A DNA stretch of 26,457 nucleotides, taken from positions 1-26,457 of IMG/VR virus record IMGVR_UViG_3300048589_000800; one strand, 5' to 3'. This document shows positions 1-6,173 of this stretch, piece by piece; position 1 is the first letter of the stretch; each line of letters begins with the position of its first letter. This DNA is from a virus. The notes beneath the pieces were generated by a model, which worked only from the letters and a program-made list of their open reading frames with translations, did no database searches and was not told the DNA's origin. The translations under genes were made by a program, and so were the position numbers.

Positions 1-679
1 CGCCGCCTTCGGGAACGACGGTCGACGCTGAGTCGTCGATCTCATCGGAGAGGTCGGGATACTGCTCTTTCAGGATATCGACCTGCACCCAGTATTCCCG
101 AAAGAGCTGGGGCGGCCGCCCATAGATCGCCTCGTATTCATCGACGATGATCTCCGATTCGCTCACCCGTTCAAAGATGATGCGCTTTCCCTGGATCTTT
201 GGATGGATAAATCCTGTTCCCGTAATGCATGCATCCCGGAAAGCCATGCGGCCCTCGGGATAGGCGCCGCCCGTTTGAAAGACGCCCTCAATATACTTGG
301 TAAGGTTCTTGGCCCGGCGCTGAAGCGACCACGAGCCCTTTTTTGTGAGAAATACAGGGCGCGGTTTTTTGGTTGAGATCTTGCTGCAGAGCGTGTCCGT
401 ATTGGATTTGATAACGTTTATCGTAGGTCTTGACGCGGTTGAAATACGGTTTTGAATGTAATATCCCGAACGGAAAGGACTGATGTCCTCATTTTGATAG
501 ATCTGCGATAAAAACGTGAGGCGGCTCATTCTTTGGCTCTGGGCCTTTTTAATCCGCTCCGCCTCCTCCGTGACCAGGATATGGATCTTTTCGTCCGGAG
601 CCCGCCACCAGCGCTCTTTTGTGAGATCCGGCTTTTGATTGTAATACTCGGCCTTGATAACCTCTTTTGCAAATGCCAT
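1..679 (-). CDS. Portal-like (head-tail connector) protein, cut by left edge
   Basis: The minus-strand frame stays open from an ATG at 679 to the window edge, giving the first 226 residues. AAGGAG lies about 9 bases before the ATG, inside the end of the preceding gene, so the two are probably coupled. The N-terminus is highly charged (KERWW, TEEAERIKKAQ). Further on, NRISTASRPTINVIKSN, a GTGFIHPK segment and a DEYEAIYGRPPQL segment followed by REYW resemble the portal proteins of short-tailed phages, which form the dodecameric DNA channel at one capsid vertex and dock the terminase. Position supports this, because the gene follows the large terminase with one tiny gene between. The family call rests on motif resemblance and gene order. 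The C-terminal half is outside the window. Confidence 0.72.
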   Translation of the reverse strand, partial: MAFAKEVIKAEYYNQKPDLTKERWWRAPDEKIHILVTEEAERIKKAQSQRMSRLTFLSQIYQNEDISPFRSGYYIQNRISTASRPTINVIKSNTDTLCSKISTKKPRPVFLTKKGSWSLQRRAKNLTKYIEGVFQTGGAYPEGRMAFRDACITGTGFIHPKIQGKRIIFERVSESEIIVDEYEAIYGRPPQLFREYWVQVDILKEQYPDLSDEIDDSASTVVPEGG

Positions 680-685
680 AAGCTT

Positions 686-934
686 TTACTCCTTGACTCC
701 GTGGTATGGATCCATGAGAAGGCGAACATCCTCAGGTGACAGAATACCGCCCGTAGGATTCTCCTCCCGCTTTCCCTGGCGCTCAAGCTTTTCAGGCTGC
801 GGCTCGTCCTTGTCAGGCGGAATGAGATCCCCTTCGCGCTGGAAAAACTCCACCTTGAGATCTCCACCTGAAAGGCGGAGCGATCTAACGCCCTCTTTTC
901 TTGCGTGCGAAATGAGCCTTTGCATATCATCCAT
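686..934 (-). CDS. Small conserved-type phage protein between terminase and portal
   Basis: This is an 82-residue protein starting MDDMQRLISHARKEG. The start at 934 overlaps the terminase stop codon by 8 bases (ATGGATGA) and has a GAGG about 9 bases upstream. A longer in-frame version from 1054 would lie inside the terminase gene and is less likely. The first 35 residues form a helix followed by a short strand pair (VRSLRLSGGDLKVEF), a pattern I associate with small proteins found next to phage terminase or portal genes. The rest is charged and proline-rich (PPDKDEPQPEKLE) and probably unstructured. It is translated in the packaging operon, and the portal ribosome binding site lies in its last codons. 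Its function is unknown; a minor structural or assembly role is inferred from position only. Confidence 0.68.
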   Translation of the reverse strand: MDDMQRLISHARKEGVRSLRLSGGDLKVEFFQREGDLIPPDKDEPQPEKLERQGKREENPTGGILSPEDVRLLMDPYHGVKE

Positions 935-2429
935 AGAGGATTTCCTCGTCGTCGTCCCAGTCGTCAAATCCCTCGTCTTCATGCCCTCGGCGAAAGAGGC
1001 CCCCAGCCCTGGACTTCCGGACAGCTCTTGATTTTCGCTCCTCCCACTCATCAACCTTCTCCTCGTCAGTTTTCGGCGGGGCCTTCATCGGCCGCACGTT
1101 TTCATAGTGCATCATCATAAGCTTTCGCCACACATAGAGCGTGGCGTCTGACATATGGTTTTCGCATCCATCATGCTCGACTTTTTTGGGAAGTTTCTTT
1201 TCATCCCAGATGAGAGCGTCCCACTCAAGCTCAAGAGGAGTAGTGGCTCCCGATGCGGACAGCACGAAAAGCTCGCCCATGATCATGGCCGAATTCATGA
1301 GCTCAATCGCCTCGGCTTTTCCAGCCTTGTCCGCCGACTCAAATGGCACCGAGAAATATTGTTTCAAAGTCTCGACAGCCTGCTTGTTCGCGCCGTCGAT
1401 GATGTAGCTCAGAAAAAAGAAACGCTTCTGGAGGACTTCGATTGCCTCGTGGACCTTGTGCAGTATCATTTCCGAGGCTTTAAACTGATAAACAACGTAG
1501 GCTTTTCGTTGGCCGTCGGCAAGTGCCAGCACCGAAAATGCGGTCGCATCGTTATAACCAAGGTCAACTCCAAGGGCGTAGTAGTATTTTCCCTCGGGAA
1601 GCTCACGCACAAATGTTCCGGGCTGGGCCTTGTAGCAAAGCTTTGATTTATCGCGGGTCCATTTCCCCAGATAGTTACGCTGAAAGTGAGGCGTTCGGAT
1701 CACATCAGGATTTTCCCGCTTGAGATCCTCGATCTCCTCCTCCCACTGAACGCGGACGTAAGGGTTATCCCAGCCCGTCCATTCAAAAACGCGCCAGCCG
1801 GAAAGCCTTGGCGTTTCATCGTCGCGCGTAAGGAGATAGAAAAAGCCGCCCGTAAAGTCCTCGGGCGTTCCCCCAAAGCAGATCCAGCCCCGAAGGTCGA
1901 TGAGGGCGGGCCGAAGCTTATCGCGGTAAAGCTTTTCAAGGTTGATGCGGAAGGATCCGCACTCATCCACGGCCACGCCCGCATACTTGCCCCCAAGGAG
2001 CTTGTTCATCTGGGCCTCATCAGCATCCATCCCAAGCACGTAAAGAATGGCCCCGTTCGGGAGCCTGCATTCCATCCTTTGCTCGTTGAGCCTGACGCGC
2101 CCTGTCAGGCCCAGCCTGTCGAGCATGGGCTTGAGCGTTCCCTCCCAGAAAATCCGCCGCGCCTGATCGCGCGTCAGCGAAATATAGAGGAGGGGAACGC
2201 GTGAGCGTTTGAAGCCAGTATGGAGTAGGCGCCTGCACATGGAGTCGGTCTTGGCCATCCGCCGCGTCCCGAAGATGGCAAGCCAGCGTTCGGGCGCGAG
2301 GACAAACTCGGCCTGCTTCGGAAACGAAGGATCCACAAACGTCGGAACCTCCTGGAGACGGCGCGCGATCTCCCGGAGGACGAGCTGACTCGTCTGGTAG
2401 TCGAGTTTTATTGCCGGATCCGCTGACAT
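927..2429 (-). CDS. terL: Terminase large subunit (packaging ATPase and nuclease)
   Basis: This 500-residue protein has both terminase domains. The N-terminal ATPase has a variant Walker A loop, AIFGTRRMAKTDSM, around residues 51-64, and a Walker B strand ending in VDE (AGVAVDECGSF, about residues 148-158). The C-terminal RNase H-like nuclease has three acidic positions: ALGVDLGYNDATAF (about 287-300), SYIIDGANKQ, and a late MSDATLYVWRK. Length is typical for the family. It pumps DNA into the prohead through the portal and cuts the concatemer. The very acidic C-terminus (DDWDDDEE) may contact the portal or capsid. The start ATG overlaps the preceding stop by one base (TGATG). Family assignment is firm; the packaging strategy (headful or cos) cannot be read from the sequence. 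Confidence 0.97.
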   Translation of the reverse strand: MSADPAIKLDYQTSQLVLREIARRLQEVPTFVDPSFPKQAEFVLAPERWLAIFGTRRMAKTDSMCRRLLHTGFKRSRVPLLYISLTRDQARRIFWEGTLKPMLDRLGLTGRVRLNEQRMECRLPNGAILYVLGMDADEAQMNKLLGGKYAGVAVDECGSFRINLEKLYRDKLRPALIDLRGWICFGGTPEDFTGGFFYLLTRDDETPRLSGWRVFEWTGWDNPYVRVQWEEEIEDLKRENPDVIRTPHFQRNYLGKWTRDKSKLCYKAQPGTFVRELPEGKYYYALGVDLGYNDATAFSVLALADGQRKAYVVYQFKASEMILHKVHEAIEVLQKRFFFLSYIIDGANKQAVETLKQYFSVPFESADKAGKAEAIELMNSAMIMGELFVLSASGATTPLELEWDALIWDEKKLPKKVEHDGCENHMSDATLYVWRKLMMMHYENVRPMKAPPKTDEEKVDEWEERKSRAVRKSRAGGLFRRGHEDEGFDDWDDDEEILYG

Positions 2430-2707
2430 CAGTTGGCCTCGGCAAAGATCTCTTGATCAGTAAACTCCTGGGTAGGTGTCTTTCTGATCCGTTTCGGCTT
2501 TGGGGCCTCCTCCTCCTCCCAGGTCGACACGTTGAAAAGCGAGCTGTAAACCGCACGGCCCGTCTTCACGTTGACGATCCTTACGCGATAATCATCAAGC
2601 CAGAGCTCAAACTTCCCCTTATGCCTGTTTGATGTATCAATGAAGTTGAGCATCTCACCGCCGACACTCACTGCATTGGCAAACCGGATCCAAATCAGCT
2701 TTTGCAT
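2429..2707 (-). CDS. Small hypothetical phage protein upstream of terL
   Basis: This protein has 92 residues from the chosen ATG at 2707, which has GGAG and AGGA just upstream. An alternative in-frame ATG at 2746 overlaps the preceding gene and also has a G-rich stretch before it, so the start is not certain. The protein begins MQKLIWIRFANAVSVGGEML, followed by a strand-rich middle (FELWLDDYRVRIVNV, AVYSSLFNVSTWEEEE) and an acidic/basic C-terminal tail. It looks like a small beta-rich fold of the kind often found near phage terminases, where a short protein with an Asn-Val-Ser-Trp-like motif recurs. No catalytic residues are evident. Its stop codon is fused to the terL start, suggesting translational coupling. 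A packaging accessory role is possible but inferred from place only. Confidence 0.75.
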   Translation of the reverse strand: MQKLIWIRFANAVSVGGEMLNFIDTSNRHKGKFELWLDDYRVRIVNVKTGRAVYSSLFNVSTWEEEEAPKPKRIRKTPTQEFTDQEIFAEAN

Positions 2708-2732
2708 TGTTCCTGTCTCCATTGGGGTTATT

Positions 2733-3242
2733 TCAACTGACCGCATGCCGCTGGGCTCCCCCGAGCTTTAGGACGGCAAGCGATATGATCATGGGATGAT
2801 GTGACTCATCATGAGCGTATGGGTTATGCACCGCACTTTTGTCTATATGGTTCCAGTTGGGCGAATAGTGGGATATGAGCACCGGAAGATCCTCATCATG
2901 CCCGAGGGCCTTCGCAGCGAGGTAAAGCCGCCTGCCGATACCAAAGCGCCTTTGAGATCCCCTCACATAGCAGTAGTGGACGCAAAGCTGATGGCCGATC
3001 ATCTCGTAGGCGATCCATCCGTAGATCAGAGTCGGGACCTCGGGATCGCAAGCAACGAGCACACTCCCACGCCTAAGGAGCTCCTGGATGATCGTTCTAT
3101 GGTGGGACTCAAACGTCCGCCGGTCGATGGCCTTGACGTTGGCTCCGATGTCAAAATGAGCCTTAAGCCAGGATGAATAGATAAAGGACTCATCATCCCC
3201 TTCCGATGCTCTCAGTATGATGTCAGGTCTGAATGCCCTCAT
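2733..3242 (-). CDS. GNAT-like acetyltransferase-fold protein
   Basis: This 169-residue protein resembles the GNAT fold. An N-terminal strand and helix (IILRASEGDDESFIYSSWLKAHF) is followed by a helix pair, a strand pair with VLVACDPEVPTLIYGWIAYE, then VHYCYVRGSQRRFGIGRRLY. The QRRFGIGRRL stretch (about residues 98-107) matches the Q/R-x-x-G-x-G/A pyrophosphate-binding motif that GNAT enzymes use to hold acetyl-CoA. The C-terminus is divergent (HYSPNWNHIDKS, DESHHPM). It sits between the candidate small terminase (ATGA overlap at 3239-3242) and terL, so it is expressed with packaging genes. GNAT-like proteins do occur in phage packaging clusters, but their substrate is generally not known. 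Whether it is an active acetyltransferase cannot be decided here. Confidence 0.75.
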   Translation of the reverse strand: MRAFRPDIILRASEGDDESFIYSSWLKAHFDIGANVKAIDRRTFESHHRTIIQELLRRGSVLVACDPEVPTLIYGWIAYEMIGHQLCVHYCYVRGSQRRFGIGRRLYLAAKALGHDEDLPVLISHYSPNWNHIDKSAVHNPYAHDESHHPMIISLAVLKLGGAQRHAVS

Positions 3243-3748
3243 GAGCTGCTGCCCTCCGGTGTAATGTTAACGATCCCCGATAAAGGATCCTGTTCACCCG
3301 TTGCCAGTACATCCATCGCCTGACGCGCAAGCTGAATAAGCTGATCAAGCGGCATGGCTGCAAGTAGCGCCGGAATCGAAGGATTGTCATCCCTCTTGAC
3401 CGGAAACCCGGCCCGATCAAACAAAAATGCGGCCGTCTTGACATCACCTGTTACAAAGGCGTTGGTCGTAAGACGCGCCACAATCCGCGTGATCATCGGC
3501 GCATCAGGATCAAGCAGCACATCGGCGACCGCATCCTCCTTCGACCACACGATCTGGAGCACCGCACGCTCGAGCTCCTCCCGGGAGAAGTTTCTCGCAG
3601 CCAGAAGATCCGGAGGCGTCTTCGGCCTTCCGTTCGGGTTTCCCGACTGGCCAGGCTTGAATTTATGCTCGGATAAATGTGCAGCTCGTTCAGCTCCGGA
3701 TTTTTTTGGCTTTCCTGGCGCGGTCTTCTTAGTCGATTTTTTTGTCAT
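3239..3748 (-). CDS. DUF5681-like protein, candidate terminase small subunit
   Basis: The protein has 169 residues from ATG 3748, with GAGG six bases upstream; a TTG four codons earlier is a poorer start. The N-terminus is very basic (TKKSTKKTAPGKPKK) and is followed by KFKPGQSGNPNGRPK at about residues 33-47. That is the signature of DUF5681-type phage proteins found beside large terminases. The rest is predicted helical (REELERAVLQIVW, ITRIVARLTTNAF, LDQLIQLARQAMDVL). A small terminase subunit recognises viral DNA and loads the large subunit. The basic N-terminus and location two genes upstream of terL fit that role, but the functional call is inference. It overlaps the preceding gene by 20 bases. 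Confidence 0.72.
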   Translation of the reverse strand: MTKKSTKKTAPGKPKKSGAERAAHLSEHKFKPGQSGNPNGRPKTPPDLLAARNFSREELERAVLQIVWSKEDAVADVLLDPDAPMITRIVARLTTNAFVTGDVKTAAFLFDRAGFPVKRDDNPSIPALLAAMPLDQLIQLARQAMDVLATGEQDPLSGIVNITPEGSSS

Positions 3749-4013
3749 GTGGAGCCTCAATCGGATCTGCCACGCGCCTCATGAAGTCGTCCGTTACATG
3801 ATAAAACTGACCGTCCTCACTGAGGCAGATCCAGCTCCCATGCTCGACAACCATTAAAAGCTCGCCAGCCTGAAAGCCGAGCAGGGCCCGATCGCGGCTG
3901 ATCGTCAAATCCTTCGGGCGATACTCGCGGCGAAACCATTGCGGGAAGGATTCCTCGCTCTGGCCCTGCCATCTGAAAGCCTGAAACTCCACCGGGCGCG
4001 TTCTAAACCGCAT
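3729..4013 (-). CDS. Small conserved phage protein, paralogue of the 10086-10376 gene
   Basis: This 94-residue protein begins MRFRTRPVEFQAFRWQG, the opening of a widespread family of short phage proteins (usual form: K-[YF]-R-K-[KR]-P-V-x-[VI]-E-A-x-[QR]-W). The usual glycine-aspartate-tryptophan block near the C-terminus is weakly represented here (QAGELLMVVEHGSWICLSEDG, then FYHVTDDFMRRV). It is 95 residues or so, as expected for the family, and probably a small beta-rich domain. The ATG at 4013 has AAGGG about ten bases before it. It is the first minus-strand gene after the divergent plus-strand gene at 4127, so its promoter should lie in 4014-4126. A second family member is at 10086-10376. 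The role is unknown. Confidence 0.8.
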   Translation of the reverse strand: MRFRTRPVEFQAFRWQGQSEESFPQWFRREYRPKDLTISRDRALLGFQAGELLMVVEHGSWICLSEDGQFYHVTDDFMRRVADPIEAPHDKKID

Positions 4014-4050
4014 GCTGGTTTACCCTTCAGTGATTTTAATATCGGTCGGC

Positions 4051-4079
4051 TTGATGCGTTTAAATCTAACGGATATCGT
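4051..4079 (+). promoter_or_regulatory. Candidate plus-strand promoter upstream of the 4127 gene
   Basis: TTGATG (4051-4056) and TATCGT (4074-4079) are separated by exactly 17 bases, resembling a sigma-70 promoter with four of six matches in each box. It lies in the only noncoding gap between two divergent genes (4014-4126) and points at the plus-strand gene. This is a visual match only. No equally convincing minus-strand promoter was found in the same gap. Confidence 0.35.
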
Positions 4080-4126
4080 AATTTGAAAGGAAGCCAATTT
4101 TTCAGTCTGACGTGGGAGATGCGCGC

Positions 4127-4468
4127 ATGCTTGTGATGATTGATAAGCGAAACCCGAATAGAAAATTTGAGGATAAAAGTGTGGATAAGCTTCTGGATAA
4201 GGCTTCCGAGGAGGAGAGGAGTCAGAGGCTTTTCTATTTCAGAAAGCGAATCGGTTATAACGAATATCTCGTGCAGATCTGGAGAGGGCATCCCGTCAAT
4301 CAAAAAGCCAGGGCCAAAATGGTTTGGGAAATATATGGCGTCAAACGAAAGGACCTTACTGAGATGAAAAAAGAGTTTCCCCGCCCTGAGCCGAAGCGTC
4401 CTGTCATCAAGGGCGGACGGCCCATCGAGGATCCGGATCTCCCTCGTCAGCTCTCGATCCTTCGCTGA
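4127..4468 (+). CDS. Putative small DNA-binding regulator (Cro/YdaS-like), opposite strand
   Basis: The protein has 113 residues from ATG 4127, preceded by GGGAG; ATG 4136 and GTG 4112 are alternative starts. The central segment RKRIGYNEYLVQIWRGHPVN followed by QKARAKMVWEIYGVKRKDL has the spacing of a Cro/YdaS-type helix-turn-helix: a short helix, a turn, a recognition helix ending in a W-R-G-type turn, then a helix with A-K-x-x-x-E-x-x-G-V. The C-terminus is proline- and basic-rich (PRPEPKRPVIKGGRP). It is one of only three plus-strand genes and faces the packaging operon divergently, a usual arrangement for a regulator. Its last 22 bases overlap the convergent gene at 4447. The DNA-binding role is inferred from motif shape; the reading frame is well supported but not certain. 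Confidence 0.58.
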   Translation: MLVMIDKRNPNRKFEDKSVDKLLDKASEEERSQRLFYFRKRIGYNEYLVQIWRGHPVNQKARAKMVWEIYGVKRKDLTEMKKEFPRPEPKRPVIKGGRPIEDPDLPRQLSILR

Positions 4469-4803
4469 ATGGGCCGCTCAGGAGGAAGCCAGACGGCAAC
4501 GTCACGGCTTCTAAAATGAGCCTCGATCACGAGCCTATTGTCTTCGAGCGGATGCATCAGAATCCGCCAGATGTTTCCATCCTTCCGCCAGGCGTGCACG
4601 CGAAAGCCTGTGAATTCATGCCATTTTGGGATTTCACGCCGGCCGTTCAATATGATGAAAAGGATGTCCTGAGGGAGGGCAATCTTAAGCCTCGCCTCGT
4701 CTTCATCAATAAGAAGCGTCTCGAAAGCGTTGAGGCGCTCGGCTTTTTTGATTCTCTTATGGTTCCACTGGTATGTATTTCCGGCGACCGTTAAAGCGAT
4801 CAT
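4447..4803 (-). CDS. Hypothetical protein
   Basis: This 118-residue protein starts MIALTVAGNTYQWNHKR at ATG 4803, with GGAG eight bases upstream. It appears to mix short helices and strands (FETLLIDEDEARLKIALP, ILFIILNGRREIPKW, RVHAWRKDGNIWRILMHP, LVIEAHFRSRDVAVWLPPERP). I do not recognise a family. There is no signal peptide or long membrane segment. The 3' end overlaps the 3' end of the convergent plus-strand gene by 22 bases, so each transcript carries antisense to the other at its end. The ribosome binding site lies in a small hairpin (4811-4830). The gene belongs to the accessory block between SSB/lipoprotein and packaging genes. Confidence 0.7.
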   Translation of the reverse strand: MIALTVAGNTYQWNHKRIKKAERLNAFETLLIDEDEARLKIALPQDILFIILNGRREIPKWHEFTGFRVHAWRKDGNIWRILMHPLEDNRLVIEAHFRSRDVAVWLPPERPIQRRIES

Positions 4804-4810
4804 CTTTTTT

Positions 4811-4830
4811 GCTCCATTGGTTTTTGGAGC
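4811..4830. repeat. Small inverted repeat covering the ribosome binding site of the 4803 gene
   Basis: GCTCCA and TGGAGC form a 6-bp stem with an 8-base loop. On the minus-strand transcript the Shine-Dalgarno GGAG of the following gene is inside the stem, so folding could limit its translation. No T-run follows, so it is not an obvious terminator. Confidence 0.4.
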
Positions 4831-4850
4831 ATACTAGCAGCTGATCTCCC

Positions 4851-5228
4851 TTAGTCACAAGGGCGTGATGCAGGGCGGAGTTTGCAGCTGAACAGGCAAA
4901 AAAAGATGTTCCGCGGCACCGGCCGGTATTCCTTCACAACGCCGCCTCCCACAATAAACTGATTCAGGCATCCCCTTGAGGACTCGGAGCCCTCGCAGTT
5001 TCCGCCATTGCAGGATGCCTTCAAAGTATTTTCCATATTGCTGTATATCCAAAGCTCATCACCGTTTGATAGCGAACGCTTTTCCAGGGGAAGCCCCGAA
5101 AAGAAGGGATGCGTCTCAAGGTCGATCAGGGGCGCTCCGCGCCAGGACTCAAGGTCCTCATTGTTGACCTTATGCGCGCACGCAAAAAATGTGGGAAACG
5201 TAAGAATTATCAGAAGTCTTCTAAGCAT
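4851..5228 (-). CDS. Putative cysteine-rich lipoprotein
   Basis: This 125-residue protein has an N-terminal lipoprotein signal: MLRRLLIILTFPTFFAC, two arginines, a hydrophobic stretch, and a lipobox-like FFAC with the lipid-accepting cysteine at residue 17. The mature part has a W-R-G-A-P-L segment, HPFFSGLPLEKRSLSNGDELWIYSN, and six further cysteines (CNGGNC, RGC, FFCLFSC, a final PCD) that could form disulfides in the periplasm or at the surface. It is expected to be anchored to a membrane by its modified cysteine. Phage-encoded lipoproteins include outer spanins and superinfection-exclusion or lysogenic-conversion factors. This one is longer and more cysteine-rich than a usual outer spanin. 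The ribosome binding site GGAGG lies in a hairpin (5231-5250). Confidence 0.75.
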   Translation of the reverse strand: MLRRLLIILTFPTFFACAHKVNNEDLESWRGAPLIDLETHPFFSGLPLEKRSLSNGDELWIYSNMENTLKASCNGGNCEGSESSRGCLNQFIVGGGVVKEYRPVPRNIFFCLFSCKLRPASRPCD

Positions 5229-5230
5229 GG

Positions 5231-5250
5231 GCCCTCCGGGAGTTGAGGGC
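5231..5250. repeat. Inverted repeat covering the lipoprotein ribosome binding site
   Basis: GCCCTC (5231-5236) and GAGGGC (5245-5250) form a 6-bp GC-rich stem with an 8-base loop. On the minus-strand RNA the Shine-Dalgarno of the lipoprotein gene falls in the stem, immediately before the ATG at 5228. It could reduce translation initiation. This reading is structural inference. Confidence 0.4.
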
Positions 5251-5278
5251 TCATCGGCAGGATGGGAGGAGGGGCTTT

Positions 5279-5296
5279 AGTTAAGAATTCCTTACC
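5279..5296. promoter_or_regulatory. GTTAAG-type palindrome, candidate operator (site 3)
   Basis: GTTAAG, five bases (AATTC), then CTTACC. The half-sites match one another except for one base. The sequence shares 14 of 18 positions with the perfect palindrome at 10453-10470. It lies in the gap between the SSB stop and the lipoprotein start, so it could control the lipoprotein gene and genes after it. No cognate protein can be named. Confidence 0.4.
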
Positions 5297-5299
5297 AAT

Positions 5300-5686
5300 T
5301 CAGGCATTCCGGTAACGAAAGGACGGCTCCCCTGGCTCAGCCTCATGCCTTTGCGGGGATGAAAGAAACTTTATATCATCCGCGATGATCTCCGTTGAAT
5401 AACGATCCTGGCCCGTCTCAGGATCCCGGTATTTTGATGTGGAGAGCTTTCCTTCAATGTAGGCGCTCGATCCTTTTTTGAGGTATTTCGCGCAATTTTC
5501 AGCCGCTTTTCCCCAGACCATGATCCGATGCCATTCGGTTTTTTTCTGCCTCTGCCCTTGCGCGTCGCTCCATTCATCTGTGGTCGCAAGGGAGAATTTA
5601 CAGAAAGCCTTCCCGCTTTGCGTGTATTTGAGATCAGGATCTCCGCCCAGGTTTCCCATGAGTATCACAAGGTTTACGCTTGCCAT
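5300..5686 (-). CDS. ssb: Single-stranded DNA-binding protein
   Basis: This 128-residue protein starts MASVNLVILMGNLGGDPDLKY, the canonical opening of bacterial and phage SSB proteins (OB fold). AAAGGAGC nine bases before ATG 5686 fixes the start; an upstream in-frame GTG at 5803 would add 39 residues unlike any SSB. Other family features are a FSLAT strand, KKTEWHRIMVWGKAAENCAKYLKKGS (about residues 47-72), and YIEGKLSTSKYRD. It coats single-stranded DNA during phage replication and repair. The tail is very short and ends PSFRYRNA, without the acidic D-D-D-I-P-F-type tip that cellular SSBs use to recruit partners. It lies downstream of the accessory genes, far from the replication initiator but on the same strand. 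Confidence 0.96.
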   Translation of the reverse strand: MASVNLVILMGNLGGDPDLKYTQSGKAFCKFSLATTDEWSDAQGQRQKKTEWHRIMVWGKAAENCAKYLKKGSSAYIEGKLSTSKYRDPETGQDRYSTEIIADDIKFLSSPQRHEAEPGEPSFRYRNA

Positions 5687-5799
5687 GGCTGAAAGCTCCT
5701 TTCTTTCACGCTCCCTCGTTTCCCTGAGCGAGTCTGTTCCAAAGCTCGTCCGATAGTGTAGCCGGCCGAGGTTTTTAAAGCGATCCGATGCCCAGCGGC

Positions 5800-6099
5800 T
5801 CACTGGAGTTTCTCCGGTGGAGGGGCTGATCTGAGCCTCTTTAAAGGATAGCGCGGGACCTCATCCGAAGTACGGAAGACATCAGCCTCAAAGGATCGGA
5901 TGATGTCATCACGGAAACGGGACGCGAATATTTCAACCTTGGTGTCCGGATCGGTCGAACGGCTCGAAAGATCTGCAGCGAGGATAGCCACGGCTCCGAG
6001 GATAAAGTCCATCTGCACGCTTGCCGGAAGGTTGGGATACGCGCGGCCCGCGGCTTTTACAATGTCCACCTGAAGCTGGGATAATGGTGATTTCTTCAT
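5800..6099 (-). CDS. Hypothetical protein upstream of ssb
   Basis: This 99-residue protein starts MKKSPLSQLQVDIVKAAG at ATG 6099, with GGAGGA some 12 bases upstream. It looks mostly helical: an N-terminal helix, PNLPASVQMDFILGAVAILAADLSSRS (amphipathic or weakly hydrophobic), then DTKVEIFASRFRDDIIRSFEADVF, and a basic proline-rich tail. There is no clear membrane segment or catalytic motif. I do not recognise the family. It is separated from the SSB start by 113 bases (5687-5799) that contain no convincing gene; an in-frame GTG at 5803 overlaps its stop but would only extend SSB. It is transcribed with SSB and could be a replication accessory protein, though nothing in its sequence shows this. 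Confidence 0.7.
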   Translation of the reverse strand: MKKSPLSQLQVDIVKAAGRAYPNLPASVQMDFILGAVAILAADLSSRSTDPDTKVEIFASRFRDDIIRSFEADVFRTSDEVPRYPLKRLRSAPPPEKLQ

Positions 6100-6144
6100 G
6101 TTTCTTCAAATCCTCCGCATCTCGTTTTTATCATCATCATCAGG

Positions 6145-6150
6145 TAGAAT
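6145..6150 (+). promoter_or_regulatory. Candidate -10 box for the PLA2-like gene
   Basis: TAGAAT matches the sigma-70 -10 consensus at five of six positions and sits 24 bases before the ATG at 6174, in the divergent gap 6100-6173. The -35 region is poor. The gene needs its own promoter because its neighbours are all on the other strand. Confidence 0.3.
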
Positions 6151-6173
6151 CATTCTCAAATGGAGAAAAATCA

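Noticed and set aside
526-930. Minus-strand open frame of 134 codons
   Set aside because: It lies across the small protein at 686-934 and the portal start in another frame, is Arg/Ser-rich as expected for a shadow frame, and has no ribosome binding site.
654-1031. Plus-strand open frame opposite the terminase end
   Set aside because: It is fully antisense to well supported genes and has shadow-like composition.
2020-2556. Minus-strand open frame of 178 codons over the terminase start
   Set aside because: It is an out-of-frame shadow of the terminase ATPase domain, with very high Arg/Pro/Ser and no family resemblance.
5686-5803. 39-residue N-terminal extension of SSB from a GTG at 5803
   Set aside because: The GTG overlaps the preceding stop, but the canonical SSB N-terminus begins at 5686 behind a strong AAAGGAG, and the extension has no counterpart in the family.
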